In this document: positions 26,910-36,222 of the stretch, piece after piece
Position numbering within the stretch: the stretch's first letter is position 1
Layout of the letters: each line of letters starts with the position of its first letter
NCBI GenBank assembly: GCA_947497065.1
Contig: CANMEQ010000002.1
Location: 1-64,000, forward strand
Reading direction: 5' to 3'
Length of the DNA: 64,000 bases
From: an uncultured Paracoccaceae bacterium
Lineage (GTDB): Bacteria > Pseudomonadota > Alphaproteobacteria > Rhodobacterales > Rhodobacteraceae
The notes under the pieces: model-generated
Seen by the model: the letters and a program-made list of their open reading frames with translations, nothing else
Databases searched by the model: none
What the model was told of the DNA's origin: nothing
Translations under genes and position numbers: made by a program

Positions 26910-28070
26910 ATGAACTTAAAAAACCAATTCGGCACGATGGGCGAGGGGCAAGTCGACATCGCAAAAGTTTTGATCATCGAGGATGACGAAGCGACCTTAA
27001 TTGCATTGTCCGAAGCGTTGATCGACGAGGGCTTTATTTGCCGCCCCTTCGTCGATCCAAACGATGCGATCGATTATGCGTTGGAAAACGACGACTATGT
27101 GGCGATCGTCTCCGACATTAAGATGCCTGGAATGACCGGCCTGGAGCTTATCGACGAGCTCAGAAAAGGCCCCGAACCCATGTGCCGGACACCGGTGATC
27201 TTCGTCTCTGGGAACGCGACAAAAGACGACATCCAAGAGGCCCTTCGGCTTGGCGCACACAAGTTTCTCGACAAACCAATCAATGTCGACGACCTGCTCT
27301 TCACACTCCGCAATATCGCGAAAGAAGCCATGAACGCATTGGTGGATTCCAGCGATGTTGAAGAAAGCGGACCCGATGATGAAAACCGACAGCTCATCGA
27401 GCTTCTGGCCCACGAAACGCGCACACCGTTGAACGCTGTTATCGGCTTTTCGTCTTTGTTGCTGGAACCAAACCTCCAATATAAACCGACCGACATTTTG
27501 ATGATGGCCAAGTTGATAAACGAGGCCGGCGAAGAGCTGACCAAGAAGGTCAATTTGATTTTGGGGACCATGACAACCTCACTGGAAGGCGGCTCAAAAC
27601 TCGAGCCGACCCTCGCGCAGCAGGTGATCTCGGAAACGCTTGACCGCACCGAGATCAAAGATCGAAGCGAGGGAAAAGTCATCAAAATCGACAATCAAAC
27701 CGGCAACCGGCTCTGGTGCATCAATCCGAGAGGCACCGCAGACGCACTTGAGCAGATCGTGCTCAACGCCCTCAAATATACGCCCGACGTCACTGAAATT
27801 ACGATTACGGCGAAAAGCGGAAAGAATGAGTTGATGCTGGAGGTCTCCGACCGCGGCGTGGGGATGACAAAAAAGCAAGCAACACGCGCGCTCAACATGT
27901 TTTCCAAATCTGATCCGTCAAAAATCGCAATCGATAACGGACTTGGCCTTGGCCTCCCGTTTGCGAAACGCAAAGTCGAGATGCAGGGCGGAAAGCTGCA
28001 AATCAGGTCCTTCGAGAGAAGCGGAACAATGGTCCGCATGACAATTCCGGACACCCAGTTCGTCGCATAA
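26910..28070 (+). CDS. Receiver-histidine kinase hybrid protein
   Basis: A 386-residue soluble protein with an N-terminal receiver domain (about 18-135; acidic pocket Glu24-Asp25-Asp26, phospho-acceptor Asp69 in VSDIKMPG, Lys122) followed by a HisKA domain with His168 (LLAHETRTPLNAVIGF) and a HATPase domain ending DNGLGLGLPFAKRKVEMQGG. Such proteins are usually phosphorylated by a partner kinase and relay or modulate its signal. It precedes genes for a periplasmic binding protein and a membrane kinase by 44 bp, making one cassette. The start ATG at 26910 has only a weak ribosome binding site; 26937 is another candidate. Confidence 0.85.
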   Translation: MNLKNQFGTMGEGQVDIAKVLIIEDDEATLIALSEALIDEGFICRPFVDPNDAIDYALENDDYVAIVSDIKMPGMTGLELIDELRKGPEPMCRTPVIFVSGNATKDDIQEALRLGAHKFLDKPINVDDLLFTLRNIAKEAMNALVDSSDVEESGPDDENRQLIELLAHETRTPLNAVIGFSSLLLEPNLQYKPTDILMMAKLINEAGEELTKKVNLILGTMTTSLEGGSKLEPTLAQQVISETLDRTEIKDRSEGKVIKIDNQTGNRLWCINPRGTADALEQIVLNALKYTPDVTEITITAKSGKNELMLEVSDRGVGMTKKQATRALNMFSKSDPSKIAIDNGLGLGLPFAKRKVEMQGGKLQIRSFERSGTMVRMTIPDTQFVA

Positions 28071-28114
28071 ATTTCCAGAGCTCAGGGCTCGACCACCTTC
28101 GCAAGGGATACAAA

Positions 28115-29206
28115 ATGAAACTCGAGTTGACGACATTTGCATTCACGCTCGCCGTTTTCGTGGCGGCTCCAGGTGCGGTAAATGCCATTGAGACGCAAGA
28201 CTTGGTGGAAGACGCGCTCAAACCGGCTTCGGACTGGCTCTACCCGTCCGAAGCCATTCCCGCAGCGGAGGATAAAGCCATTGTCTTTATCGCAGATAAC
28301 CTGCGCAACTCTGGAATTCTATCTGTTGCAGAGGGCGTTCGCGAAGCGGCTGATGAACTCGACTGGCACCTCCAAACCATCGATGCCAGAGGGGATCTTG
28401 ATGCACGGCGCACCGCGCTGGCAGGGTTGTTGTCCAGTCCACCAGATGGGCTCATCCTCGGGGGGTTCAACGCAACAGATCACACCGTAGTGTTGGAAGA
28501 ACTGGCGGCCAGTGGCACGGCGATCATGGGGTGGCACGCAGCTGCCAAACCGGGCCCAATTGCTGGTACGCCCGTGACCTCAAATATCACCACGGACCCG
28601 ATGGCCGTCGCACAAGTGGCAGCAGCCTACGCCATCGAAGTCACAGATCATCAGGCGGGTGCCGTCATTTTCACCGATAGCCGCTTTGGTATCGCCGTGG
28701 CCAAATCAGACGAAATGGCACAGGTCATTGAAAGCTGTGCGACCTGCGAAGTCCTCGAAATTGTTGACATGCCACTTGATCAAACAAACGAAAGAATGCC
28801 CGCTGAGATCGCCCGCCTCGTCGGCAAATACGGTACCCAATGGTCCGTAACCCTTGGGATCAACGACCTCTATTTCGACGACGCAATTATTGAATTGAGC
28901 TTCTCAGAACCGGCGTTTGCTCAGTCGCTCATCAATATTTCAGCCGGCGACGGAAGCCTCTCCGCCTATCAACGGATCGGAAGTGAGTTGTTCCAATCCG
29001 CAACCGTACCAGAACCTCTTGTGTTTCAAGGGTGGCAAATCGCTGATGAGCTGAACCGCGCATTTGCAGGGCACCCACCTAGTGCCTTCGTCGCCCCCAC
29101 AAAGCTCGTGACGCTTGACAATATTCAAGATGACGGCGGCCTCGATTGGCGATTTGAGCCTGCGAATGACTATCGGAACACATTTAAAGATATCTGGAAG
29201 CCATGA
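28115..29206 (+). CDS. Periplasmic type-1 binding protein, sensory partner
   Basis: A 363-residue protein with a signal peptide (about residues 1-24, ending GAVNA) and a type-1 periplasmic-binding-protein fold: AIVFIADNLRNSGILSVAEG, PDGLILGGFNATDH and a second lobe with GAVIFTDSRFGIAV. No ABC transporter permease or ATPase is adjacent. Instead its stop overlaps the following kinase gene by 4 bp. This is the arrangement of TorT with TorS or LuxP with LuxQ, in which the binding protein presents the ligand to a kinase. The ligand is unknown; closeness to the TMAO genes makes a methylated amine one possibility. Confidence 0.82.
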   Translation: MKLELTTFAFTLAVFVAAPGAVNAIETQDLVEDALKPASDWLYPSEAIPAAEDKAIVFIADNLRNSGILSVAEGVREAADELDWHLQTIDARGDLDARRTALAGLLSSPPDGLILGGFNATDHTVVLEELAASGTAIMGWHAAAKPGPIAGTPVTSNITTDPMAVAQVAAAYAIEVTDHQAGAVIFTDSRFGIAVAKSDEMAQVIESCATCEVLEIVDMPLDQTNERMPAEIARLVGKYGTQWSVTLGINDLYFDDAIIELSFSEPAFAQSLINISAGDGSLSAYQRIGSELFQSATVPEPLVFQGWQIADELNRAFAGHPPSAFVAPTKLVTLDNIQDDGGLDWRFEPANDYRNTFKDIWKP

Positions 29207-31131
29207 CCATTCTGATCGCAAAAAGCCTGAGCACGCTGCGCGGAAGACTGTTGAGTCTTCTCTTTCTAGCCGTCTCAACAGTCCTACTTTTAGTGGCGCT
29301 TTTGCAATTCAGCCATGAACGGTTCAACGCTTTCACTGAGTCCACTCTCCTCGACAAGTTTCCTGCGATATCTCGTGCCTATGAATTCGAACACGTCGGG
29401 CACAAGCTGAACCTTTTTTCCTACAAATTGCTGGCGGCCCAGTCGGAGGCAGACATTGTCAGACACGGTGCTGACACCGCAGAACTGCTCTTGGAGCTTG
29501 AACGAATTACTGCCGAACTGTCGGTAGAAGGTCAGTTCGATGCGGTATTGGACCTCAACCGCCTAAGCCAAACACTTGATCACGCAATCAAGATCTTGGT
29601 CGCCTTTGAAACGCGCGCGCGGGCGGAAGATCGCGAATACGATGGGAGCGCTGCACGACCAGAATTGCTCGACGTGACCCGAGAGCGTTTCCAAGCGGGA
29701 ATTTCTGAAGTTGCAGAGCTCGCTCAACGGTACCGCGTTCAAATCGAGAGCGAACTTGACCAGAACGTGGTGGACCTTGGCGCGGTTCACGCCCGCATTC
29801 GTATGATGAACTTGATCGCGCCGGTCCCATTGATCGGCTTTATGGTGCTGCTTGGTTGGGCCTTGATCAACGGCTACAGCCGGCGCACTCAGCTGGTGAA
29901 TGATGTTTTGCTTGGCAAGCGCAAAGAGCTCGACAAAGACTTTTTTGCGCAACGCGACGAACTAAGCCAATTGGGTCGTGTTGCTCTCCATTTTTCCGAA
30001 CAACAAATGTTGTTGCGTAACTCGCAACGCGAGCAAGAAAACCTCGTTGCTGACCTTAGCAACTTGATTGATCGTGCAAACAGCGCTGTCTTTGCGTTTG
30101 ACGCAGATGGTCGTGTGACAATCTGGAACAAATGCGTCGCCGATCTGACAGGAATAAATGCGAAAGGGCCCAATCCCATCTACGCATCCGACATCATCAG
30201 CCCCGACGACTTCGCAGCATTCATGGACTATATTGAACAAGCAAAATCGGGGATCGCAGTTTCAAATGTAGAGTTGCGGCTGATGCATGCGGACAAGCAT
30301 GAAATCCCAATCCTGTTCAATCTAACCAGCCATCTAAAATCATCAGGCAAGGAAAATGAAATCGTGTGCATCGCGCAGGATTTGTCGCTCCGCAATGCAC
30401 TTCAATCCGAAGCCGTCCACGCGTCCAAACTGGCAACGCTCGGGGAAATGTCGACGGGGCTCGCACACGAACTCAATCAACCTCTCAATGCGATGAGGAT
30501 TTCACTTTCAAGCCTCAAACGTGGCCTAAAGTCCGTGACGGGCATCCCTAAAAAATCCGACCTTCAGATCGATCGCATCGATGAGCAAATCACACGGGCA
30601 TCCGAAATTATCGACCACATGCGCATCTTTGGCCGACGCGCAGATGAGCCGCCAAGCCGTATCGATTTGCACAGCTGCATCACACGCGTGGCTAAAATGT
30701 CAGAACGACAGCTGATGCTCGCCGGGATTAAACTCGAGCTGGACCTGCAAGACGGCCTCCACGTTTTGGCGCACAGCGTATTGGTCGAACAAGTCATCCT
30801 TAACCTTATATCGAACGCGAAATTCGAGCTGCTGAACCGCAAAGTGACCGACCCATGGGTTTCCATGGTGGCCCGCAGCACCGATGACCATGTTGTGTTC
30901 ACAATCGACGACAATGCCGGCGGCATACCTGAAACCGTATTGAAACGTATTTTCGAGCCGTTTTTCACAACGAAAGACGCGGGCGAAGGGACCGGCTTGG
31001 GCCTTTCGATCAGCTACGGGATCGTAGAAGACACAGGTGGCACAATGTCGGTCACGAACACGGAAGCCGGGGCACAATTCTCAATCAAATTTCCAAAGTG
31101 TTTGGCCAATGATTTTCAAGAAGCTTCTTGA
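29203..31131 (+). CDS. Membrane sensor histidine kinase with PAS domain
   Basis: A 642-residue kinase. Membrane segments at about 17-36 and 203-223 enclose a helical periplasmic domain of roughly 165 residues. Next come a signalling linker, a PAS domain (about 285-395), HisKA with His422 (GLAHELNQPLNAM) and HATPase with the lid GEGTGLGLSISYGIV. The HELNQPL form of the H box is that of the DctB-like kinase group. The helical periplasmic domain could dock the binding protein encoded immediately upstream, as TorS does TorT. The receiver-kinase at 26910 is the obvious partner; no DNA-binding regulator is in the cassette. Confidence 0.87.
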   Translation: MTILIAKSLSTLRGRLLSLLFLAVSTVLLLVALLQFSHERFNAFTESTLLDKFPAISRAYEFEHVGHKLNLFSYKLLAAQSEADIVRHGADTAELLLELERITAELSVEGQFDAVLDLNRLSQTLDHAIKILVAFETRARAEDREYDGSAARPELLDVTRERFQAGISEVAELAQRYRVQIESELDQNVVDLGAVHARIRMMNLIAPVPLIGFMVLLGWALINGYSRRTQLVNDVLLGKRKELDKDFFAQRDELSQLGRVALHFSEQQMLLRNSQREQENLVADLSNLIDRANSAVFAFDADGRVTIWNKCVADLTGINAKGPNPIYASDIISPDDFAAFMDYIEQAKSGIAVSNVELRLMHADKHEIPILFNLTSHLKSSGKENEIVCIAQDLSLRNALQSEAVHASKLATLGEMSTGLAHELNQPLNAMRISLSSLKRGLKSVTGIPKKSDLQIDRIDEQITRASEIIDHMRIFGRRADEPPSRIDLHSCITRVAKMSERQLMLAGIKLELDLQDGLHVLAHSVLVEQVILNLISNAKFELLNRKVTDPWVSMVARSTDDHVVFTIDDNAGGIPETVLKRIFEPFFTTKDAGEGTGLGLSISYGIVEDTGGTMSVTNTEAGAQFSIKFPKCLANDFQEAS

Positions 31132-31801
31132 TATCATCTGAAATCAATGGGTTAACAACTCTCTGAGCATTCAGGGCAAAAGAGCTTTAGGAAGGCGATA
31201 CTAATGAGAGGTTCCGGGAATTGTTCGCTTTGAGCTTGTGTGCGTTTTTTGAAAATCCGACCTTTGGAGGCCAATTCACGAACAGCTGGAAAGGACCGAG
31301 CGACGCTCTTCAATTGGGCTTCAATTGGGTGAATATATCGCGAGATAGTGCCAATAAAGTCAACTATTTATCAATTTAGATCCTGTTTTGGCACTAGATG
31401 CAGCGCTTACCAATTTGCATCTGTTCACGTACTGCCGACAGGCTGGCAAGCATGAACGATCAGGCGTCTGTCTCATCGACTAGCCTCTAAAAACGCCCCG
31501 ACGATTTGAAATGAGTAGCGATTGAGTATTTGTTTGGTATGGGGTCTTTCAACAGTCAGGTTCATAAATAGACATTCTAGGGGGGGAATACCGCTCGCCC
31601 TGCAAATATGTGTCGCAAAACACTTGAGCGGTAACTCAGATATCGAAGCATTAGGATGCACCCTCAACCGATCTGCCGATTTCGCCTCTACTCTCCAGAT
31701 TTGAGACGCTAGTAATAACGTCACTACTTCCGGCTGAAAATTCGGTAGTGTAATTTTCAGCCGGCTGACAAGGTATTCGGAGCCAATCACACCTCAAGTT
31801 G
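31132..31801. other. Intergenic region with tandem 11-mer and long inverted repeat
   Basis: No supported gene. CTTCAATTGGG occurs twice in perfect tandem (31308-31318 and 31319-31329). A perfect 13-bp inverted repeat is at 31730-31764 (annotated separately). A 105-codon frame on the minus strand, 31473-31790, covers the inverted repeat and shows no protein-like features. AT content is higher than in the neighbouring genes. Confidence 0.5.
31730..31764 (-). terminator. Long hairpin past the amidase gene
   Basis: CCGGCTGAAAATT (31730-31742) and AATTTTCAGCCGG (31752-31764) form a perfect 13-bp stem with a 9-nt loop, 38 bp past the amidase stop on the minus strand. No T run follows, so it may be a transcript-stabilising or Rho-assisted end instead of an intrinsic terminator. 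Confidence 0.5.
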
Positions 31802-33175
31802 CTAAGAGCGTTTTTGAGGTCTCAAGACTTGCTCAAAGCCGAGGCCCGCGTGCAAGAGCTCGACGTCTTTGGCATTAGCCATTGAGAACAGCGCTCCGAT
31901 TGGGGCACCATCGTCATTGGTGCCGATCGGGATGCTGAGACCGGGCATGCCAAGGTAGTTGCCGAGCATTGTGTTGCGCAAAGCCAGGAGGTTGGTTTTG
32001 ACGAAGAGGTCATTGTCGGCCTCAAGTTCGGCGATGGACGGGGCTGTGATTGCAACGGTGGGAAAGACCAAAGCGCTATCGCCAAGCTGTTCGGCGACGG
32101 CATTTTGCAGTCGGCTGCGTTCCCACTGAAGGCGAATATAGTCTTGGGCGGTGAACTGGCCTGCCGTGCTGATGCGCTCTCGTACACGTTGATCCATTTT
32201 TTCTGCGTCGGGACTGTCGAGCAGATCTTTATGGAGTGTGGCGGCTTCAGCCACGGTGAGGGTGCCATGCTGGGCGAAGAGGGCTGTTACGACTGAAAAG
32301 ATCGGGAAGTCACGTTCGGTCACCTGGTATCCGGCATCTTTGAGGCATTGAACACTGGTCTCAAAGGCCGCTGCAACTGGAGGGGCAAGGTTATCTAGGA
32401 CACATGTCGTCGGCACGATTAGATCAGGCTTTGCCCTTGATGCGACGTAAGGGGTTTGCGGAGATGTGCCACGTAAGATCTCATCGAAGGTGATCAAATC
32501 TTGGGTGGTGTGGGCGAAGGTTCCGATTGAATCCAAACTTTCAGAAAGCGGGAAAACGCCCGTTTTGTCGTAGTGTGTTTGACTGGATTTGAACCCGGTA
32601 ATGCCACAAAACGCGGCGGGCACACGTACTGATCCGGCGGTATCGGTGCCGACTGCGAGGGGGACAAGTGCTGCGGCGACGGCGACTGCTGATCCGGAGG
32701 AGGAGCCCCCCGGGGCCAATGGATCGTCTTTGGAATACGGGTTTACAGGGGTTCCAAAGTGGGGGTTCAGGCCAAGGCCCGAATAGGCAAATTCCGAGAG
32801 GTTTGTTTTGCCGATACAAATCAACCCGGCCTTGACGCAGTTTTCATAGATCACCGCCGGTGTTGTGGGAGGTGTGGCATGTTCCATGACAGCGCTTGCG
32901 GCTGTTGTCGGTGTTCCGGGGATATCCACGAGGTCTTTCCAAGCGACAGGGAGGCCGTCAAATGGGCTTAGGGTCTTTCCGGCCTGTCTTCGGGCATCAC
33001 TCGCACGGGCGTCTTTCAATGCGGCATCTTCAGACAGGGAAATGAAAATGCTGTCATCCTTGTGGTCTGCTATCCTGGCGAAACAGGACCGGACAAGAGC
33101 TTCTGACGTGAGTTCGCCGCGTGCGAGTGATTGAGCGAGAGCGGTTGCGCTCAAGGGGGATTGATCTTTGGGCAC
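31802..33175 (-). CDS. Amidase (amidase-signature family)
   Basis: A 457-residue amidase-signature enzyme that hydrolyses a carboxamide to acid and ammonia. The catalytic Ser-cisSer-Lys elements are visible: PVAWKDLVDIPG contains the lysine, APGGSSSGSAVAVA the cis-serine region, and GTDTAGSVRVPAAFCG the nucleophilic serine. The substrate is not known. It is the last gene after the TRAP transporter genes dctP-dctQ-dctM, with 21 bp between it and dctM, so the TRAP system very likely imports its substrate or a related compound. The GatA subunit of the tRNA amidotransferase is excluded, as no gatB or gatC is present. Confidence 0.88.
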   Translation of the reverse strand: MPKDQSPLSATALAQSLARGELTSEALVRSCFARIADHKDDSIFISLSEDAALKDARASDARRQAGKTLSPFDGLPVAWKDLVDIPGTPTTAASAVMEHATPPTTPAVIYENCVKAGLICIGKTNLSEFAYSGLGLNPHFGTPVNPYSKDDPLAPGGSSSGSAVAVAAALVPLAVGTDTAGSVRVPAAFCGITGFKSSQTHYDKTGVFPLSESLDSIGTFAHTTQDLITFDEILRGTSPQTPYVASRAKPDLIVPTTCVLDNLAPPVAAAFETSVQCLKDAGYQVTERDFPIFSVVTALFAQHGTLTVAEAATLHKDLLDSPDAEKMDQRVRERISTAGQFTAQDYIRLQWERSRLQNAVAEQLGDSALVFPTVAITAPSIAELEADNDLFVKTNLLALRNTMLGNYLGMPGLSIPIGTNDDGAPIGALFSMANAKDVELLHAGLGFEQVLRPQKRS

Positions 33176-33196
33176 AAAAGCTCCGATGAGTAAGGG

Positions 33197-34459
33197 TTAG
33201 ACGAAAAAGGTGATGATCTGCGGGAAGAGAATGAGGCCCAGAAGGACGACCAGATAGGCCGCGATATAGGGCAGGGCGCTTTTCGAGATGTCTTCCATGC
33301 GTGAACCTGAAAGCCGGGCGGCAATGAAGAGATTCAGCCCCACGGGCGGCGTGAAGTTTCCGACGGCTAGGGCAACAACTGTGAATACCCCGAAATAAAT
33401 CGGATCGATCCCGACCGCTGCGATGAGCGTGCCCAATGTGGGGACCAACAAAACGAGTGCCGCGACATTGTCGAGAAACGTTCCGGCGACGAGCAAGAGG
33501 GCCAGCACCATAAACATGATCAACATCGGGTTGCTGCTGATCTCGAGCATCGAAGAGGCTACGGTTTGGGGCAATTGTTCGGCTGTGATGATATAGGAGA
33601 ACGCGTTGGCCGTTCCCATCAGATACATAACAACAGCGGAGCTGATGGCCGTGTCGACAAAGATAGGCGCCAAGGATTTGAGGCTAATGGAGCGATAGAC
33701 GAACAGCCCCACAATAAGCCCATAAAGACAGGCAACAGCCGCGGATTCCGTGGGGGTAAATATGCCGCCGTAAATGCCGCCAAGGATGATGAGCGGCATG
33801 ATCAGCGCAAGGCTGCTTTCGCGTAACACCTTTGCCATGCTGGCTGACGCTTCGATTTTTTCACCGGCCAGCCCGTTCTTTTTGGCCAGAATATAGTTCA
33901 CGGCCCCCAGCGCGAATGCGATCAGGATGCCGGGCAGGATACCTGCAATAAACAGATCCCCGATCGAGACGTCGGCAATGGTTCCGTAAATCACCATCGT
34001 CAAGCTGGGGGGAATGATCAGCCCGAGCGCGCCTGAAGAGGCGACGACCGCGCCAGCAAATGAAGGTGCATACCCCCGTTTTTTCATGGACGGGATCAAG
34101 ATAGACCCGATGGCCGATGTGGTCGCTGGGGCGGAGCCGCTGATTGCACCGAAAAATGCAGACGCCCCGGTGGACATTTGAGCAAGACCGCCAGGATAGC
34201 GGCCAAGTGCGAGCCCGGCGAGTTTCACCAGACGTTCGGATATTTGGGCTGCGGCCATAATGTTGCCGGCGAGCAGGAACAGTGGGATCGCGAGGAACGG
34301 AAAACCGTTGAGACCGTTGAAGAGCTTTTGCGGGATAATGAGAAGGGGAATTGCGCTGGCGAAGTGGAGTGCAAGGACCGATGCAATGCCCAGTGCGAAA
34401 GCGACGGGCACGCCCAAGAGCAGGAGGCCGAAGAGGGCGATGAAAAGGATTTCTGTCAC
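33197..34459 (-). CDS. dctM: TRAP transporter large permease DctM
   Basis: A 420-residue, highly hydrophobic protein with about twelve membrane segments, the ion-coupled transport subunit of a TRAP system. FPFLAIPLFLLAGNIM and GLIIPPSLTMVIYG are typical conserved segments. It overlaps the stop of the small-permease gene by 4 bp and is followed by the amidase gene. Substrate class cannot be read from this subunit. Confidence 0.93.
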   Translation of the reverse strand: MTEILFIALFGLLLLGVPVAFALGIASVLALHFASAIPLLIIPQKLFNGLNGFPFLAIPLFLLAGNIMAAAQISERLVKLAGLALGRYPGGLAQMSTGASAFFGAISGSAPATTSAIGSILIPSMKKRGYAPSFAGAVVASSGALGLIIPPSLTMVIYGTIADVSIGDLFIAGILPGILIAFALGAVNYILAKKNGLAGEKIEASASMAKVLRESSLALIMPLIILGGIYGGIFTPTESAAVACLYGLIVGLFVYRSISLKSLAPIFVDTAISSAVVMYLMGTANAFSYIITAEQLPQTVASSMLEISSNPMLIMFMVLALLLVAGTFLDNVAALVLLVPTLGTLIAAVGIDPIYFGVFTVVALAVGNFTPPVGLNLFIAARLSGSRMEDISKSALPYIAAYLVVLLGLILFPQIITFFV

Positions 34460-34926
34460 GACTTGGGCCTTTCCAGGAGTTTCTGTATTTGCTGTTCACA
34501 CAGGAACGCCAGCGCAATGACCGATCCGACAGGCATTGCCATTGTGATGTATCCGACGGGTATCCGCGCGGCCGGAGAGGACTGTCGCATGGCGCGCATC
34601 GCAAGATCGTGGCCTTCGACGGCGACAAGGCCCAAAAAGGCGACCAGAAGGATGAAGATTGTAAAATCCGCGAGGTGGCGCGCACGGTTTGGGAGTTTTG
34701 TGAGAAGGATGTCCATTGCGATATGGCTGTTGTGGCGAAACGCGACCGCTGCGCCAAGAAAGACGGACCAGATCATCGCGTAGATGGACAGCTCGCTTGC
34801 TGCGGCCAGTGAAAAGTTGAACAGAAAACGACTGGCCACTTGCGCGGTGACCAAAACAAACACGGCCAGCAAGAACAATCCTGCAAGGTACTTTATCAGC
34901 GTTTCTAGCCAGTCGAAGAACTTCAT
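34456..34926 (-). CDS. dctQ: TRAP transporter small permease DctQ
   Basis: A 156-residue protein with four membrane segments, the small membrane subunit that pairs with DctM. MIWSVFLGAAVAFRHNSHIAMD, read in part, contains the conserved tail of membrane segment two with the Arg-His motif. It starts 49 bp past dctP, with a hairpin in that gap, and overlaps dctM by 4 bp. Confidence 0.92.
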   Translation of the reverse strand: MKFFDWLETLIKYLAGLFLLAVFVLVTAQVASRFLFNFSLAAASELSIYAMIWSVFLGAAVAFRHNSHIAMDILLTKLPNRARHLADFTIFILLVAFLGLVAVEGHDLAMRAMRQSSPAARIPVGYITMAMPVGSVIALAFLCEQQIQKLLERPKS

Positions 34927-34942
34927 ATGTCACCTACGTGTT

Positions 34943-34968
34943 AGCCCGCACCGATTATGGTACGGGCT
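34943..34968 (-). promoter_or_regulatory. Hairpin between dctP and dctQ
   Basis: AGCCCG (34943-34948) pairs with CGGGCT (34963-34968); three further pairs follow after one mismatch. It lies in the transcript between the binding-protein gene and the permease genes and lacks a T run. Such a structure would protect the upstream message or partly stop transcription, giving more DctP than DctQM. The other two binding-protein-led operons of the window have the same arrangement. Confidence 0.5.
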
Positions 34969-34975
34969 ATCTGGT

Positions 34976-35953
34976 TTAGTCAGCCAGTGTTGTTTGGATT
35001 TCTTCGATGATGCTCGCGTCGAGGGTTTGTTTGAACATTTCGATCACCGGCGCTGTAGCTTCTTGGAATGGAGCCACGTCGACATCATTGATCTGGTTGC
35101 CAAGTTCAGCCAGTTCAGCCCATTGCCCATCTTCGAGCTCGTTCACCATTTCAAGGTGGATGCCGGCCATTTCGGTCGCGGTGTCGAGCAGGATCGTGCG
35201 GTGCTCTTCTGACAAGGACTCCAGCAGCGCCTCGTTCATGATGAGCGGAGAGCCAAGATAGATGTGCGCTGTGCGGGTTGTATAGGCCTGAACCTCGTAG
35301 AATTTTTGCGTCAGGATGTGCGCGGGCGGGTTTTCTTGAGCATCAGCTGTGCCCAATTGCAAAGCAGAGTACAGCTCGCCAAATGAAATCACGACCGGGT
35401 TCGCGCCCATTGCCTTGAAGGTTTCCACGAACACTTCGCCTTCTGGAACACGGATTTTCACACCGTCAAGATCAGCGGGGGAGGTGATGGGTTGAACGTT
35501 GTTGGTGATGTTGCGCAGGCCGCCCATCCACCAGCCGATGACGACCGCACCTGTGCCATCCATTTTGGCCTCAAGCTGATCCCCAACAGGGCCTTCCAGA
35601 ACCTCGTGGACGTCATCCAATGATGAGAACAGGAAGGGCAGGTTGAGGATGCCCATGTCTGGCACCCAGTTGGACAATACAGTGTCGGACACCAGGAAGA
35701 TGTCTTGCGTTCCAAGCATCGTGCCTTCGACGGCTTCAAGCTGTTTTCCAAGCTGGTCGGCAGGATAAACCTGAATGTCGATTTCACCATTTGTCCGCTC
35801 GCGGACAGTATCCGCGAACAGGACCGAGATCGTTTGGTAGTGGTGGGTTGGCGCGCCTGTGTGACCCAGACGAAGCGTGATTGTTTCAGCGTTTGCGGCC
35901 GTCACGAGGGCCGTAGACAAAGCGATGGCGGATGCGGCAGAGAATAGTTTCAT
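34976..35953 (-). CDS. dctP: TRAP transporter substrate-binding protein DctP
   Basis: A 325-residue periplasmic protein with a signal peptide (about 1-22, ending NAE). The DctP fold is shown by TLRLGHTGAPTHHYQTISVLF, in part, and by LDGVKIRVPEGEVFVETFKAMGANPVVISFGELYSAL, in parts, which includes the conserved Arg that pairs with carboxylate ligands. The first gene of the dctPQM-amidase operon, divergent from the LysR gene. The arginine suggests a ligand with a carboxyl group, fitting an amide-acid substrate for the amidase. Confidence 0.92.
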   Translation of the reverse strand: MKLFSAASAIALSTALVTAANAETITLRLGHTGAPTHHYQTISVLFADTVRERTNGEIDIQVYPADQLGKQLEAVEGTMLGTQDIFLVSDTVLSNWVPDMGILNLPFLFSSLDDVHEVLEGPVGDQLEAKMDGTGAVVIGWWMGGLRNITNNVQPITSPADLDGVKIRVPEGEVFVETFKAMGANPVVISFGELYSALQLGTADAQENPPAHILTQKFYEVQAYTTRTAHIYLGSPLIMNEALLESLSEEHRTILLDTATEMAGIHLEMVNELEDGQWAELAELGNQINDVDVAPFQEATAPVIEMFKQTLDASIIEEIQTTLAD

Positions 35954-36152
35954 TTTTGTTCCTCACTGTGAACGAGATGTGTTGACGGCCATTTCCTGGC
36001 TCTGTGTTTACGGTCGGAACCGACCAATTCCCTAAACGTCGAAAGGGACATCAAACGGAGCGCTGGGCGTTTTCTGCCTGACTGTCTCCGTCCTTGTGTT
36101 GAACTATGGCATTGCATTTTTTCGCTCAGGTAGCATTAACTTGCGAAGTGCG

Positions 36153-36171
36153 CGTTGCCAAATCGGCAACG
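36153..36171. promoter_or_regulatory. LysR-type operator in the dctP-lysR region
   Basis: Perfect palindrome CGTTGCC-AAATC-GGCAACG in the divergent promoter region, 51 bp upstream of the LysR start. The arrangement fits a LysR-family recognition site, and the neighbouring LysR protein is its likely ligand. Confidence 0.6.
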
Positions 36172-36222
36172 ACTGTATTTTGAAGGAGCACAAAAATTGG
36201 GCGTGAAATTGAGGGGTGTGCC

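Noticed and set aside
31473-31790. 105-codon frame on the minus strand after the amidase gene
   Set aside because: It runs through a 13-bp perfect inverted repeat, has no ribosome binding site and resembles no known protein.
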